This document shows positions 46,949 through 55,740 of a DNA stretch of 64,000 nucleotides, in pieces. The notes under the pieces are model-generated. The model did not search any database and had not been told where the DNA came from. It was given only the letters and a program-made list of their open reading frames with translations. A program made the position numbers and the translations under genes. Position 1 is the stretch's first letter. Each line of letters opens with the position of its first letter. This DNA comes from Scandinavium goeteborgense (GTDB taxonomy: Bacteria > Pseudomonadota > Gammaproteobacteria > Enterobacterales > Enterobacteriaceae), in assembly GCF_003935895.2 (NCBI RefSeq), contig NZ_CP054058.1, positions 3,639,177 through 3,703,176 of the forward strand, written 5' to 3'.

Positions 46949-47328
46949 CCCCCGAAAACATTGACCGTCCGGCGGTGCTGAACGACGTGACCGCCGCGTT
47001 TTATCGTTATGAAAAAGCCTTAACCAGCAATGATATTGCGGTGCTGGATGAACTGTTCTGGGATGACGGGCGGACGGTACGCTACGGCGCGACGGAGAAT
47101 TTGTATGGGATCGCGGAGATCCGCGATTTCCGTAATGCCCGGCCTGGGAAGGGTTTGGATCGGCTGTTGCGCCATACGACGATCACCGCTTACGGCGAGG
47201 ATATGGCGGTAGCGAGTACCGAGTTTACGCGTGAGAACAGCGAGCGAGTCGGCCGCCAAATGCAGACCTGGGTGAAATTCCCCTGCGGCTGGCGCATCGT
47301 GGCGGCACATGTGAGTTTGATGGCGTAA
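46945..47328 (+). CDS. hpxZ: HpxZ, AtzH-like NTF2-fold protein (DUF3225)
   Basis: This 127-aa SnoaL/NTF2-fold protein (FYRYEKALTSNDIAVLDELFWDDGRTVRYGATENLYG near residues 15-51) resembles AtzH, a 1,3-dicarboxyurea amidohydrolase-type partner. It is last in hpxWXYZ and overlaps hpxY by 4 nt. Its exact reaction here is not known. Confidence 0.88.
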   Translation: MTPENIDRPAVLNDVTAAFYRYEKALTSNDIAVLDELFWDDGRTVRYGATENLYGIAEIRDFRNARPGKGLDRLLRHTTITAYGEDMAVASTEFTRENSERVGRQMQTWVKFPCGWRIVAAHVSLMA

Positions 47329-47348
47329 TTTTTGGCGGGTGCGTTTTG

Positions 47349-47416
47349 CTCCCCTCTCCCTAGCCCTCTCCCACAGGGAGAGGGAATTGATCGGCATTGC
47401 CATCAGGGGGAGAGAA
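47349..47416. repeat. GGGAGAGGG-family repeat between hpxZ and puuE
   Basis: TCCCCTCTCCCTAGCCCTCTCCCACAGGGAGAGGG-type sequence at 47349-47384, then a degraded GGGGGAGAG half at 47405. It lies between convergent hpxZ and the allantoinase gene. Confidence 0.6.
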
Positions 47417-47441
47417 GACGGATCGCGGGCGCTACGATATG

Positions 47442-48389
47442 TCAGGCGTTACCGTTGAACGGGTGCGTTTTCACCCAATGTTCGGCGATATCCTGACGCC
47501 GGCAAACCCATACATCATCGTGACTCTGCACATAATCCAGAAAACGCTGTAGCGCGCGAAAACGACCCGGGCGGCCTAACAGGCGGCAGTGCATGCCAAT
47601 CGACATCATTTTTGGTGATGTTTCCCCTTCTTCGTACAGCACGTCAAAGCTGTCTTTCAGATAGGTGTAAAACTGTTCGGCGGTATTGAAGCCCTGCGCA
47701 GTGGCAAAGCGCATGTCGTTGGCGTCCAGGGTGTAGGGCACAATCAGATGCGGTTTGCTGTCGACCGTGGTCCAGAACGGCAGGTCGTCGCCGTAATAAT
47801 CACTGTCGTAGAGAAAACCACCCTGCTCTGCCACCAGCTGGCGGGTGTTCGGACTGTCGCGTCCGGTGTACCAGCCGAGCGGCTTTTTGTCGAACAGCGC
47901 TTCTAGGATTTCAACCGCCTGCTGCATGTGCTGGCGTTCGGTCTGAATATCGAGATTCTGATAGTGAATCCAACGCCAGCCGTGGCTGACCACGTCGTAG
48001 TCCGCGGCTTTTATTGCATCGACGATGGCCGGGTTACGCGCCAGGGCCATAGCCACGCCGAACACCGTCAGCGGTAATCCGCGCTTTTGAAACTCCTGAT
48101 GAATGCGCCAGAATCCGGCGCGGGAGCCATATTCGTAGAGGGAGTCCATCGACATGTGTTTGTCGGGGAAACTGGGCGCGCCGATGATGTCTGACAGAAA
48201 CTGCTCAGAGCCGCTGTCGCCGTGCAGGACGTGGTTTTCGCCGCCCTCTTCAAAATTGAGCACGAACTGGACGGCGATGCGCGCGCCGCCCGGCCATTGC
48301 GCATGAGGCGGTTGGCCAGCATAGCCCGCCATGTCGCGAGGGTAGTTTTCGGTAAAATGCCATACGCGCTTGTCCATTGCTGATTGCAT
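47442..48389 (-). CDS. puuE: Allantoinase, PuuE/HpxB polysaccharide-deacetylase type
   Basis: This 315-aa protein has the metal-independent allantoinase fold related to chitin deacetylases: WPGGARIAVQFVLNFEEGGE near residue 31, YEYGSRAGFWRI near 86, VVSHGWRWIHYQNLD near 133 and GWYTGRDSPNTRQLV near 176. It hydrolyses allantoin to allantoate. AAGAGG lies 10 nt before the ATG at 48389. It follows hpxA after 35 bp in one leftward operon. Confidence 0.94.
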   Translation of the reverse strand: MQSAMDKRVWHFTENYPRDMAGYAGQPPHAQWPGGARIAVQFVLNFEEGGENHVLHGDSGSEQFLSDIIGAPSFPDKHMSMDSLYEYGSRAGFWRIHQEFQKRGLPLTVFGVAMALARNPAIVDAIKAADYDVVSHGWRWIHYQNLDIQTERQHMQQAVEILEALFDKKPLGWYTGRDSPNTRQLVAEQGGFLYDSDYYGDDLPFWTTVDSKPHLIVPYTLDANDMRFATAQGFNTAEQFYTYLKDSFDVLYEEGETSPKMMSIGMHCRLLGRPGRFRALQRFLDYVQSHDDVWVCRRQDIAEHWVKTHPFNGNA

Positions 48390-48424
48390 GTTGAGTCGAC
48401 CTCTTTATCAGATGGCCGCCGTCG

Positions 48425-49159
48425 TCAGCTCAGCATGTCGAAGCCTCCGCTCAGCGGCTTTTTATTGGGGTACGCGAGGTCGCCGTATTTGCTGGTGCCA
48501 AGACCCAGCGCCACGAGCGATTCCACCATTTTCACCGCCGCCGTTACGCCATCAATCACCGGGATGCCCAGTTCCAGCGTCAGCTCGCGGGCAAGGTTCG
48601 CCATGCCGCCACAGCCAAGGACTATCGCCCCGCTGCCGTCTTCGCGTTTTGCCTGAATACAACGCTCGCGTACTTTCATCTGTGCAAGACCCGTACCATC
48701 TTCCAGCGCCAGTACCGGTAAATCGATGGCGTGCAGCGCCGCACAGTGATGTTCGAAACCATACTGCTGCAATAAATGACGGGCGATGATTACCGTGCGC
48801 GGCAGCGTGGTGACGATGGAAAAGCGTGTCGCCACCAGCGTCGCCATGTGCATCGCCGCCTCGGCAATGCCCACCACCGGCCCGCAGGCCAGTTCACGCG
48901 CGGCGAGTAACCCCGGATCGCCAAAGCAGGCAATTACGTGCCCCTGTGCGCCCTGCGCTTTGCCGTGTTTGATTTGCTCCAGCACGCCAATAGCCGCGAT
49001 GGCTTCATCAAAATGGCCTTCAATCGACTCCACGCCCTGAGTCGGACAGGTCGCGAGAATGGTGGTGCCCGGAGCCGCAACGCTGCGGGCCGCTTCGCCA
49101 ATAGTGTGCGTCATCGCAGCACTGGTGTTGGGGTTGATCACTTGAATCAAATGTTGCAT
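48425..49159 (-). CDS. hpxA: Allantoin racemase HpxA
   Basis: This 244-aa Asp/Glu racemase-fold protein begins MQHLIQVINPNTSAAMT, with the two catalytic cysteines in IACFGDPGL near residue 77 and VLGCGGMANL near 182. It interconverts S- and R-allantoin so that the product of the OHCU decarboxylase can be used in full. It is first in the leftward unit hpxA-puuE and divergent from the permease. Confidence 0.93.
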   Translation of the reverse strand: MQHLIQVINPNTSAAMTHTIGEAARSVAAPGTTILATCPTQGVESIEGHFDEAIAAIGVLEQIKHGKAQGAQGHVIACFGDPGLLAARELACGPVVGIAEAAMHMATLVATRFSIVTTLPRTVIIARHLLQQYGFEHHCAALHAIDLPVLALEDGTGLAQMKVRERCIQAKREDGSGAIVLGCGGMANLARELTLELGIPVIDGVTAAVKMVESLVALGLGTSKYGDLAYPNKKPLSGGFDMLS

Positions 49160-49329
49160 CGAACGACGTCCTCTTCATGTTTTGCCCTGTCGCGTAGCAC
49201 CACGCCTGGGCAGTAAAATGGTTATCCGCACTGTAATAATGCACATCCTGCATCAATACGGCCTCTTTTACGCAATATATTGCCGCTAAACCCCGTTTGT
49301 TTCTTGATAACTGAATCTGGCCCGATTCA

Positions 49330-49345
49330 TGCAACGAAAGTTGCA
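49330..49345. promoter_or_regulatory. Putative HpxU operator, hpxA-permease divergent promoters
   Basis: TGCAAC-GAAA-GTTGCA is a perfect 6-bp dyad in the 226-bp gap, 40 bp before the permease ATG. It matches the hpxU/hpxW operator at 15 of 16 positions. Confidence 0.65.
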
Positions 49346-49385
49346 GACATTCCGTCAGCATCTGTTTTTTAAAGGAGCAGATTTC

Positions 49386-50855
49386 ATGCCAAGTCAGAAA
49401 CCAGAGTACAAATCGAGCTACAGCCCAAGACTGACCAACAACGATCTGGCGCCAACGCGGCAACAGAGCTGGTCGTGGTACAACATTTTTTCATTCTGGA
49501 TGTCCGATGTGCATAGCATGGGCGGCTATGTGGTGGCCGCAAGCTTCTTTACTCTCGGCTTGGCGAGCTGGCAGGTTCTGCTCTGTCTGCTGGCGGGCAT
49601 TTGTATCGTGCAGCTGTGCGCCAATCTGGTGGCGAAACCCAGCCAGATGGCGGGCGTGCCGTACGCTGTGATTAGCCGTCAGGCGTTTGGCGTGTTCGGT
49701 GCCAATATTCCGGCGGTGATCCGCGGCCTGATTGCCTTTGCGTGGTACGGTATCCAGACCTATCTGGCGGCCAACGCGCTGATGCTGGTCGGCCTGAAGT
49801 TTTGGCCTTCTCTGGCCTCGTTGACCACCGGTCATTTCCTCGGCCTGTCGCATTTGGGCTGGATCTGTTTTGGTATTATGTGGGTGCTACAGGCGCTGGT
49901 GTTCTGGCATGGTATGAGCGCCATTAAGCGCTTTATCGATATTGCCGGTCCGGCGGTGTATATCGTGATGATGGCGCTGGCAGGCTGGATTTTGTATCAG
50001 ACCGGGCTGGACGGCATTTCCTTTACGCTTGCCAGCAAACAGCTGAGCGCCGGGGAGCAAACCTGGCAGATGATCACCGCCACGGCGCTGGTCGTGTCCT
50101 ATTTCTCCGGCCCGCTGCTGAACTTTGGTGACTTTTCGCGTTACGGCAAAAGCATGCAGGAAATTCGTCGCGGCAACCGCTGGGGGCTGCCGTTCAACTT
50201 CCTGCTGTTCTCGATTGTGACGGTGATTATTGTTTCCGGCTCGCAGTCGCTGTTTGGCCGCATGATCACCGACCCGATTGAGACCGTGAGCCACGTCGGC
50301 AACAGCGTGGCGATGGCCATCGGCCTGCTGACGATGATCACCGCCACCATCGGGATCAATATCGTGGCGAACTTTGTCTCGCCTGCATTCGACTTCTCGA
50401 ACTGCTCCCCGCAGAAAATCAGCTTCCGTACCGGGGGGATGATTGCCGCTGTGGGCTCTGTGCTGCTGACGCCGTGGAATCTGTTCCAGTCGCCGGAGCT
50501 GATTCACTATACGCTCGACGTGTTGGGCGCATTTATCGGCCCACTGTTCGGGATTTTGCTGGCAGATTTTTATCTGATTAAGCGCGGGAAAGTGGTGGTC
50601 GACGATTTGTTCACCGTCTCCCCTGCGGGCCGTTATTGGTACAAGAATGGCTTTAACCCCAAAGCGATTGCCGCGCTTGTTCCGTCGGTGGCGGTCGGAC
50701 TCATCATTAGCTTTATCCCTGCCCTGCATGAAGTGGCGAACTTCAGCTGGTTCATCGGCGCGTTCCTGAGCGCAGGCTGCTATCGCTGGATTGCCCGCCA
50801 CGACAAAGAAGGTGTGAGCGATGCCTTCGCCAGCGTGGAGATTGCGAAAGAGTAA
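49386..50855 (+). CDS. NCS1-family allantoin/nucleobase permease
   Basis: ATG at 49386 follows AAAGGAG by 8 nt and gives 489 aa. About twelve membrane helices follow an N-terminal NCS1 signature (LTNNDLAPTRQQSWSWYNIFSFWMSDVHSMGGYVVAASFF). The related PucI and YbbW transport allantoin, and the linkage to racemase and allantoinase supports allantoin here. Uptake is a cation symport in the family. Confidence 0.9.
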   Translation: MPSQKPEYKSSYSPRLTNNDLAPTRQQSWSWYNIFSFWMSDVHSMGGYVVAASFFTLGLASWQVLLCLLAGICIVQLCANLVAKPSQMAGVPYAVISRQAFGVFGANIPAVIRGLIAFAWYGIQTYLAANALMLVGLKFWPSLASLTTGHFLGLSHLGWICFGIMWVLQALVFWHGMSAIKRFIDIAGPAVYIVMMALAGWILYQTGLDGISFTLASKQLSAGEQTWQMITATALVVSYFSGPLLNFGDFSRYGKSMQEIRRGNRWGLPFNFLLFSIVTVIIVSGSQSLFGRMITDPIETVSHVGNSVAMAIGLLTMITATIGINIVANFVSPAFDFSNCSPQKISFRTGGMIAAVGSVLLTPWNLFQSPELIHYTLDVLGAFIGPLFGILLADFYLIKRGKVVVDDLFTVSPAGRYWYKNGFNPKAIAALVPSVAVGLIISFIPALHEVANFSWFIGAFLSAGCYRWIARHDKEGVSDAFASVEIAKE

Positions 50856-50861
50856 GTTTCG

Positions 50862-50891
50862 CGGGCCCGAATAGGTGAGGATTCGGGCCCG
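50862..50891 (+). terminator. Hairpin after the permease gene
   Basis: CGGGCCCGAAT and ATTCGGGCCCG are perfect 11-bp arms around AGGTGAGG. The following TAAATTG is a poor T-tract. Confidence 0.6.
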
Positions 50892-50975
50892 TAAATTGAT
50901 CCCCCGCCAGACACGGACAGCATTAATTAGGGTAGGATGCTCGATATAAATGACGGGTTATCAATAAGGAACGCT

Positions 50976-51500
50976 ATGACCATCCCTTCACTTTCCCCCA
51001 CTGAGGCCAGAGCACTTCTGGCACAGGGTGCGGCCCTGATAGACATTCGCGAGCCGGATGAACATGCCCGCGAAAATATTGCCGAAGCGCATTTACTCTC
51101 ACTTTCCGCTATTGAAAATGGCGACCGGCTTGGGCCTTTCGAAGATTACGATACGGTGATTTTTTATTGCCAGTCTGGCACGCGCACCGCGCAAAATGCA
51201 CAAAAACTGGCGCAGGCAGTGGCCCCGGCGAAAGTGTTTATTCTTGAAGGTGGCCTGAACGGCTGGAAGAAAACGGGTGAAGCTGTCCTGAAGGATAGAT
51301 CTCAGCCGTTGCCCATTATGCGTCAGGTGCAAATTGTGGCGGGGACGCTAATTCTGCTGGGCGTGATTCTGGGATACAGCGTTCATCAGGCATTTTTCCT
51401 GATTTCCGGTTTTGTCGGCGCGGGTTTGCTGTTTGCTGGCGTCAGTGGATTTTGCGGGATGGCGCGTTTGCTGGGCGTGATGCCCTGGAATCGCCGCTAG
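50976..51500 (+). CDS. Rhodanese-domain membrane protein, YgaP-like
   Basis: ATG at 50976 behind AAGGAACG gives 174 aa; the frame runs 13 codons further up without support. The N-terminal rhodanese domain (residues 5-107) has active-site loop CQSGTR with Cys near residue 66. DUF2892-type membrane segments near 120-140 and 142-163 follow. The family moves sulfane sulfur; YgaP also senses nitrosation. It stands alone, with no sulfur genes nearby. Confidence 0.88.
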   Translation: MTIPSLSPTEARALLAQGAALIDIREPDEHARENIAEAHLLSLSAIENGDRLGPFEDYDTVIFYCQSGTRTAQNAQKLAQAVAPAKVFILEGGLNGWKKTGEAVLKDRSQPLPIMRQVQIVAGTLILLGVILGYSVHQAFFLISGFVGAGLLFAGVSGFCGMARLLGVMPWNRR

Positions 51501-51570
51501 CGTTGATTTCCCCTATCGGATGCATTATGGCAGGGGAAGCATTTGCCGTTGAGTACGACAGAAACGACGA

Positions 51571-51603
51571 AGGCCTGAATCATTGCTGATTCAGGCTTTT
51601 TAA
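51571..51603 (+). terminator. Rhodanese gene terminator
   Basis: GCCTGAATCA-TTGC-TGATTCAGGC followed by TTTTTAAATTA. Confidence 0.92.
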
Positions 51604-51637
51604 ATTATTCGCTCAGATCACGCGTTTTGGGGTAAGG

Positions 51638-53086
51638 TTAAACATATAAACCGAACTCTCTCAAGACAGAGCATAACTTTTCTGCCCCTGAAAAATTCAG
51701 ATGATCCCCATCATAAAAATCTTCATCTTTAAAATTGCTATTCTCTAACAAATCAATATATCGAAAATTGTCACTCTGTATAGAGTTAAAGAAAGATCGA
51801 CTCTGTTCAACCATATCTTTATTAAATACTTGCAAATATCTTTCAGGAAAAGGTGACATGACGACATTAATATTCACATTATTTTCTTCAGCAAACGCTA
51901 CGAGTTCTTTAACATGTATTAAATTCCTGGGAAAAGACTCTTTGTAGTTAAAATGCCTTGAATGTTTAGTTGCTCGTTCTTCGCATGACTTATTATGATC
52001 TACCGGTGCTTGATATTTTCTGGAACACTTACGATTTAAATCATTTTCTCTATATTTTTGCTGATAAACAGGCAGAGGGTCATTTAACCCTATCGATTTC
52101 TCACTTAACCAACTGATACGTTTGAATATCTCTTCTTGCACAGCATCATTACATAGCAGCGAATCTATTACAAATAATGGCAATGTGTCTTTTTCGCTCA
52201 AACGGTTAAATTGCTTATATATATACGCATACAGTAAATTATCTGTCGTTTTATACTCAAAACCATGTTCACGACAGAAACTTTCAAGGGCATTAAAAGT
52301 AGAAAGAATATCGATGTTACGTGATAATGAAAGCTCATAGAATAAGTCATAAGGGCTTAGCAGCAGAACAGCACTCTGCATCGGCTTGATATTTTGCAAA
52401 CCTATCAGTACAGACTTTGAAAAATTTATATCAGCACAATGCATAGAAATATTAGAAGAATGCTCAAGTATTTCCTGAGGAAATGCAGCCCACGGGTATG
52501 AAGAACCAACAATAACCTGCGTCACACTTTCACTGATGAGATAATGCCGAAGAGAACAATTCAATGAGAAATGATGTGCCGTTCTGTTATGTTTTCTGTT
52601 AATTTGATTGTCAAGGCAATATTTTAACTCTGAATAAGGAATAAACCAGTACGATATATTATCATTAATGATTTTCTGTATCTTCATTATATGATCACGA
52701 TCATATACCACAATGAATTCTGGATGACTTAAATAATTCGAAAGCAATTCCAATGAATCATCCTCAGTAATATTAACTCTCTGAACTGTTATTGAGTCCA
52801 TAAACACTCTATTGCTGATAAAATCAGCATAATTTTCATCAGTACCAATAAAAATTATTTTCAGATCAATACTGAGCAAATATTCCTTAACAAATTCCAG
52901 AAAAACATCACTCAGCCCAATAGATTTTTTGCTCTTGACATTATCCCTGACCATTTTAAGGAAAGGTTGTGCTTTTTTATTACTATTTATAAATGAAAAA
53001 TTATGCATGATATAGTGACCTACATCCGCAGGTTTACATGCATTGACTTTATAAATAAGCTCGATAATAAATTGCAGTCTATTCAT
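51638..53086 (-). CDS. Orphan AT-rich gene with SGNH/DltD-like C-terminal hydrolase features
   Basis: ATG at 53086 (MNRLQFIIELIYKVNACKP) gives 482 aa; a TTG 22 codons earlier is an alternative. I do not recognise a named family. The middle part has GSSYPW near residue 200, like the first SGNH block of polysaccharide-modifying hydrolases. The end has VVMSPFPERY near 415 and YDGDHLNFSGAEKL near 456-469, matching the catalytic Asp-X-X-His block of SGNH/DltD proteins. No signal peptide or membrane helix is evident. Base composition is much more AT-rich than its neighbours, suggesting horizontal transfer next to aspV. Confidence 0.6.
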   Translation of the reverse strand: MNRLQFIIELIYKVNACKPADVGHYIMHNFSFINSNKKAQPFLKMVRDNVKSKKSIGLSDVFLEFVKEYLLSIDLKIIFIGTDENYADFISNRVFMDSITVQRVNITEDDSLELLSNYLSHPEFIVVYDRDHIMKIQKIINDNISYWFIPYSELKYCLDNQINRKHNRTAHHFSLNCSLRHYLISESVTQVIVGSSYPWAAFPQEILEHSSNISMHCADINFSKSVLIGLQNIKPMQSAVLLLSPYDLFYELSLSRNIDILSTFNALESFCREHGFEYKTTDNLLYAYIYKQFNRLSEKDTLPLFVIDSLLCNDAVQEEIFKRISWLSEKSIGLNDPLPVYQQKYRENDLNRKCSRKYQAPVDHNKSCEERATKHSRHFNYKESFPRNLIHVKELVAFAEENNVNINVVMSPFPERYLQVFNKDMVEQSRSFFNSIQSDNFRYIDLLENSNFKDEDFYDGDHLNFSGAEKLCSVLREFGLYV

Positions 53087-53215
53087 GGTCAGATTCCAGT
53101 AATTAAATTGTACACTTACTGACAAGATGTTCCAGGGATTTGATACAGTCAAGTACAGTTAACTGGCAAAGCGACCAAAAATTAGAAAAGTTGAATGCAA
53201 AAAGAAAATAAAAAA

Positions 53216-53480
53216 TCCGCGTTATAAATAACGTGGCTCTGAATTGTGAAGAAGCTTAGAAATTCTGGTTTATTCCAATAAGATACTTTCACAATGGCAC
53301 TTCTGCCCTGACCTTTGAAATGACCTGACTGACAAGATGAATGAGATCGTGGTGAGGCACTTCCGGGGAGCCTGGCTGCGTTGTAGTGCTGAAAATTGAA
53401 CAATCTGAAGACGTCTGATTAACATCAATCTGGAGCGACACAAGCCAAAGCACGATGGCATACCGAAAATTATAGACATG
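53216..53480 (-). other. Non-coding remnant with a degenerate second copy of the aspV downstream sequence
   Basis: On the minus strand ATTCAGAGCCACGTTATT, followed by a weak hairpin and TTTTTTATTTT (about 53207-53247), resembles ATTCAGGGCCATGTTATT and the terminator directly past aspV (53492-53517). The 245 bp between have no recognisable gene. This looks like a decayed duplication or insertion scar beside the tRNA. The remainder of 53087-53215 is AT-rich with nothing identified. Confidence 0.4.
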
Positions 53481-53512
53481 AAAAAGGGCCATGTTAATTA
53501 ATAACATGGCCC
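53481..53512 (-). terminator. aspV terminator
   Basis: GGGCCATGTTA and TAACATGGCCC are perfect arms (53486-53512) around ATTAA. Read leftward the stem is followed by TTTTT. Confidence 0.9.
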
Positions 53513-53519
53513 TGAATAG

Positions 53520-53596
53520 TGGCGGAACGGACGGGACTCGAACCCGCGACCCCCTGCGTGACAGGCAGGTATTCTAACCGACTGAACTACCGCTCC
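53520..53596 (-). tRNA. aspV: tRNA-Asp (anticodon GUC)
   Basis: This 77-nt minus-strand gene begins GGAGCGGTAGTTCAG, has the CTGTCAC anticodon loop with GTC, and ends with an encoded CCA. It is identical over its length to the second copy at 62954. It sits beside dnaQ as in E. coli and marks the right border of the accessory block. Confidence 0.97.
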
Positions 53597-53724
53597 ACTG
53601 TTCCCTTGGGAACGAGGCGAATATTACGGATTCCCCGATCCTGCGTCAACGCTTTTTCTTAAGTTTTGAATCAGTTGCTGCAAAAATCGCCCACATGCTG
53701 ATTTTCAGCGCGTATTCACATGTT

Positions 53725-54456
53725 TCAAGCACGCCAGAGACAGCTTCCGCCTTTCTTTTGCACCAGGTCGAGACGTGATTCATGGGCCGCTAACTCTTCA
53801 TCACTGGCACAAATAACGCGTAATGCGTTAGCTCCACGCACAATGCGCTGAATTCCGGAGTCATTGCCCTGTTGCTGGCTGTCTCCTTCCATCGCAAATT
53901 TCATCGACGTTTGTCCGCCGGTCATCAGCAAATAGACATCGGCCAGAATCTGACTATCGAGCAATGCGCCGTGCAGCGTACGTTTGCTGTTGTCTATTTC
54001 ATAGCGCGAGCACAACGCATCGAGGCTGTTACGCTTGCCGGGGAACATTTTACGCGCCAGCGCGAGGCTGTCGGTGACTTTGCAGAAGGTGTTGGTCTTA
54101 GCAATGCCACGGTTGAGTTTGGCAAACTCATAGTCCATAAAGCCGATATCGAACGATGCGTTATGGATGACCAGCTCTGCGCCCTGAATGTATTCGATAA
54201 ACTCGTCGGCAACGTCGGCGAACGTCGGTTTGTCGAGCAGGAACTCATCGGCAATCCCGTGTACGCCGAACGCTTCCGGATCGACCAGGCGGTCAGGTTT
54301 GAGATAAACGTGGAAGTTATTACCCGTTAAACGACGGTTGATCACCTCGACCGCACCGATTTCGATGATCTTGTGTCCTTCGTAATGCGCACCGATCGGG
54401 TTCATACCGGTGGTTTCTGTATCGAGGACGATCTGTCGGGTAATTGCAGTGCTCAT
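53725..54456 (-). CDS. dnaQ: DNA polymerase III epsilon subunit (proofreading exonuclease)
   Basis: ATG at 54456 ([20 protein letters not shown]) gives 243 aa as in E. coli; ATG three codons earlier is possible. Exo I DTETTG (Asp12, Glu14), Exo [15 protein letters not shown] near 98-110 and Exo [14 protein letters not shown] near 160 hold the metal-binding and His residues of the DEDDh class. A clamp-binding QTSMKF near 182 and the alpha-subunit-binding C-terminus ending GGSCLWRA follow. It is divergent from rnhA, with 64 bp between the starts. Confidence 0.97.
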   Translation of the reverse strand: MSTAITRQIVLDTETTGMNPIGAHYEGHKIIEIGAVEVINRRLTGNNFHVYLKPDRLVDPEAFGVHGIADEFLLDKPTFADVADEFIEYIQGAELVIHNASFDIGFMDYEFAKLNRGIAKTNTFCKVTDSLALARKMFPGKRNSLDALCSRYEIDNSKRTLHGALLDSQILADVYLLMTGGQTSMKFAMEGDSQQQGNDSGIQRIVRGANALRVICASDEELAAHESRLDLVQKKGGSCLWRA

Positions 54457-54520
54457 ATCGTTCATTTATGTCAGACTTACCGTTTTCGTGTCGATTTCAA
54501 TTAAAGGAAGTCTACCAGAG

Positions 54521-54988
54521 ATGCTTAAACAGGTAGAAATTTTCACCGATGGTTCTTGCCTCGGTAACCCAGGCCCGGGCGGCTACGGCGCAATTTTACG
54601 CTTTCGTCAGCATGAGAAAACCTTTAATGAAGGTTATTACCTGACCACCAACAACCGGATGGAGTTGATGGCCGCCATTGTGGCACTTGAAGCGCTGAAG
54701 GAACATTGTGAAATCACTCTTAGCACCGACAGCCAGTACGTTCGTCAGGGGATTACGCAGTGGATCCACAACTGGAAAAAACGTGGCTGGAAGACGGCAG
54801 ATAAAAAACCGGTGAAGAATGTCGACCTGTGGCAGCGTCTCGACGCCGCGCTCAGCCAGCATAAAATTCAGTGGGAATGGGTGAAAGGCCACTCTGGCCA
54901 TCCAGAAAATGAACGCTGTGATGAGCTTGCCCGCGCCGCGGCGATGAGCCCAACGCAGGCAGATACGGGTTACAAACCGGAAAGTTAA
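54521..54988 (+). CDS. rnhA: Ribonuclease HI
   Basis: ATG at 54521 ([21 protein letters not shown]) gives 155 aa, the E. coli length. The four catalytic acids Asp10, Glu48 (NRMELMA), Asp70 (STDSQYV) and Asp134 are in place, as is the basic handle helix [16 protein letters not shown]. It removes the RNA strand of RNA-DNA hybrids. Its end overlaps convergent yafS by 4 bp. Confidence 0.97.
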   Translation: MLKQVEIFTDGSCLGNPGPGGYGAILRFRQHEKTFNEGYYLTTNNRMELMAAIVALEALKEHCEITLSTDSQYVRQGITQWIHNWKKRGWKTADKKPVKNVDLWQRLDAALSQHKIQWEWVKGHSGHPENERCDELARAAAMSPTQADTGYKPES

Positions 54989-55707
54989 TTCTGCGGTTTA
55001 CGGTACTGGCGCGTGGCGCCGACCGTTTGACGCATCGGGTTCCGGGATTTGCTTTGCCGCGTTGGGTTGAGCGTCAGCGGCACCGTTCTTTTACGTGCCA
55101 CAATCACCTGTAAACACCCTAATGCGGGCACATGCGTGCTCAGGATCCGCCCGCCCTGGCGGGTCCAGGGCAGTACCTGAAAGCGGCTCTGGTGCAGCAC
55201 TTCAAAATTGAGCAGACCTAACCAGTCGAGCTGGCGCATCAGGCTAAACATCCGGCTATTATAAGGCATGCGGTTGCGCAGAACCGGCACCATTTTCCGT
55301 AACCCCATCAGACTGACCGGGTTAAACGCGGTCAATATGAGCCAGCCGTCGTCAATCAATACGCGGTCGGCTTCTCGCAGTAAGCTATGCGGGTCCTGAC
55401 ACCAGGGCAAAGTGTGCGCCAGTAAGCAAGCATCAACCGACTTTTCGGCAAACGGTAAATGCAGCGGGTCGGCCTTCACCTGCATCGGGTCGCCATCGAG
55501 CGATACGTTGACCTGATGAGAGATTGCGCACGCATCGGTATTGATTTCCGCGCTCAAATTGCCAATCTTAAGCAGATGAAATCCATAAAGTTTCGCCATC
55601 CACGGCTTTAACTGCTGTTCCAGCGCTTCACGATAGTATTCACCCCAGGGCATTTCCGCCCAGTGGTTTGGCGCCGTAACTGTCAGAGGTATCCTTGCCG
55701 GTTTCAT
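54985..55707 (-). CDS. yafS: YafS, SAM-dependent methyltransferase-like protein
   Basis: ATG at 55707 ([25 protein letters not shown]) gives 240 aa like E. coli YafS. The Rossmann-type methyltransferase core appears as [49 protein letters not shown] near residues 84-132; the glycine loop ([11 protein letters not shown]) is atypical. The C-terminus is rich in basic residues. The substrate is not known. It is divergent from gloB. Confidence 0.9.
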   Translation of the reverse strand: MKPARIPLTVTAPNHWAEMPWGEYYREALEQQLKPWMAKLYGFHLLKIGNLSAEINTDACAISHQVNVSLDGDPMQVKADPLHLPFAEKSVDACLLAHTLPWCQDPHSLLREADRVLIDDGWLILTAFNPVSLMGLRKMVPVLRNRMPYNSRMFSLMRQLDWLGLLNFEVLHQSRFQVLPWTRQGGRILSTHVPALGCLQVIVARKRTVPLTLNPTRQSKSRNPMRQTVGATRQYRKPQN

Positions 55708-55740
55708 CACAACCTTCCGCAACATTATGAGAGGTAATCA

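Noticed and set aside
53182..53507. Short minus-strand frames (69-73 codons) between the SGNH-like gene and aspV
   Set aside because: They overlap each other in different frames, cross terminator hairpins and lack start signals; no protein family recognised.
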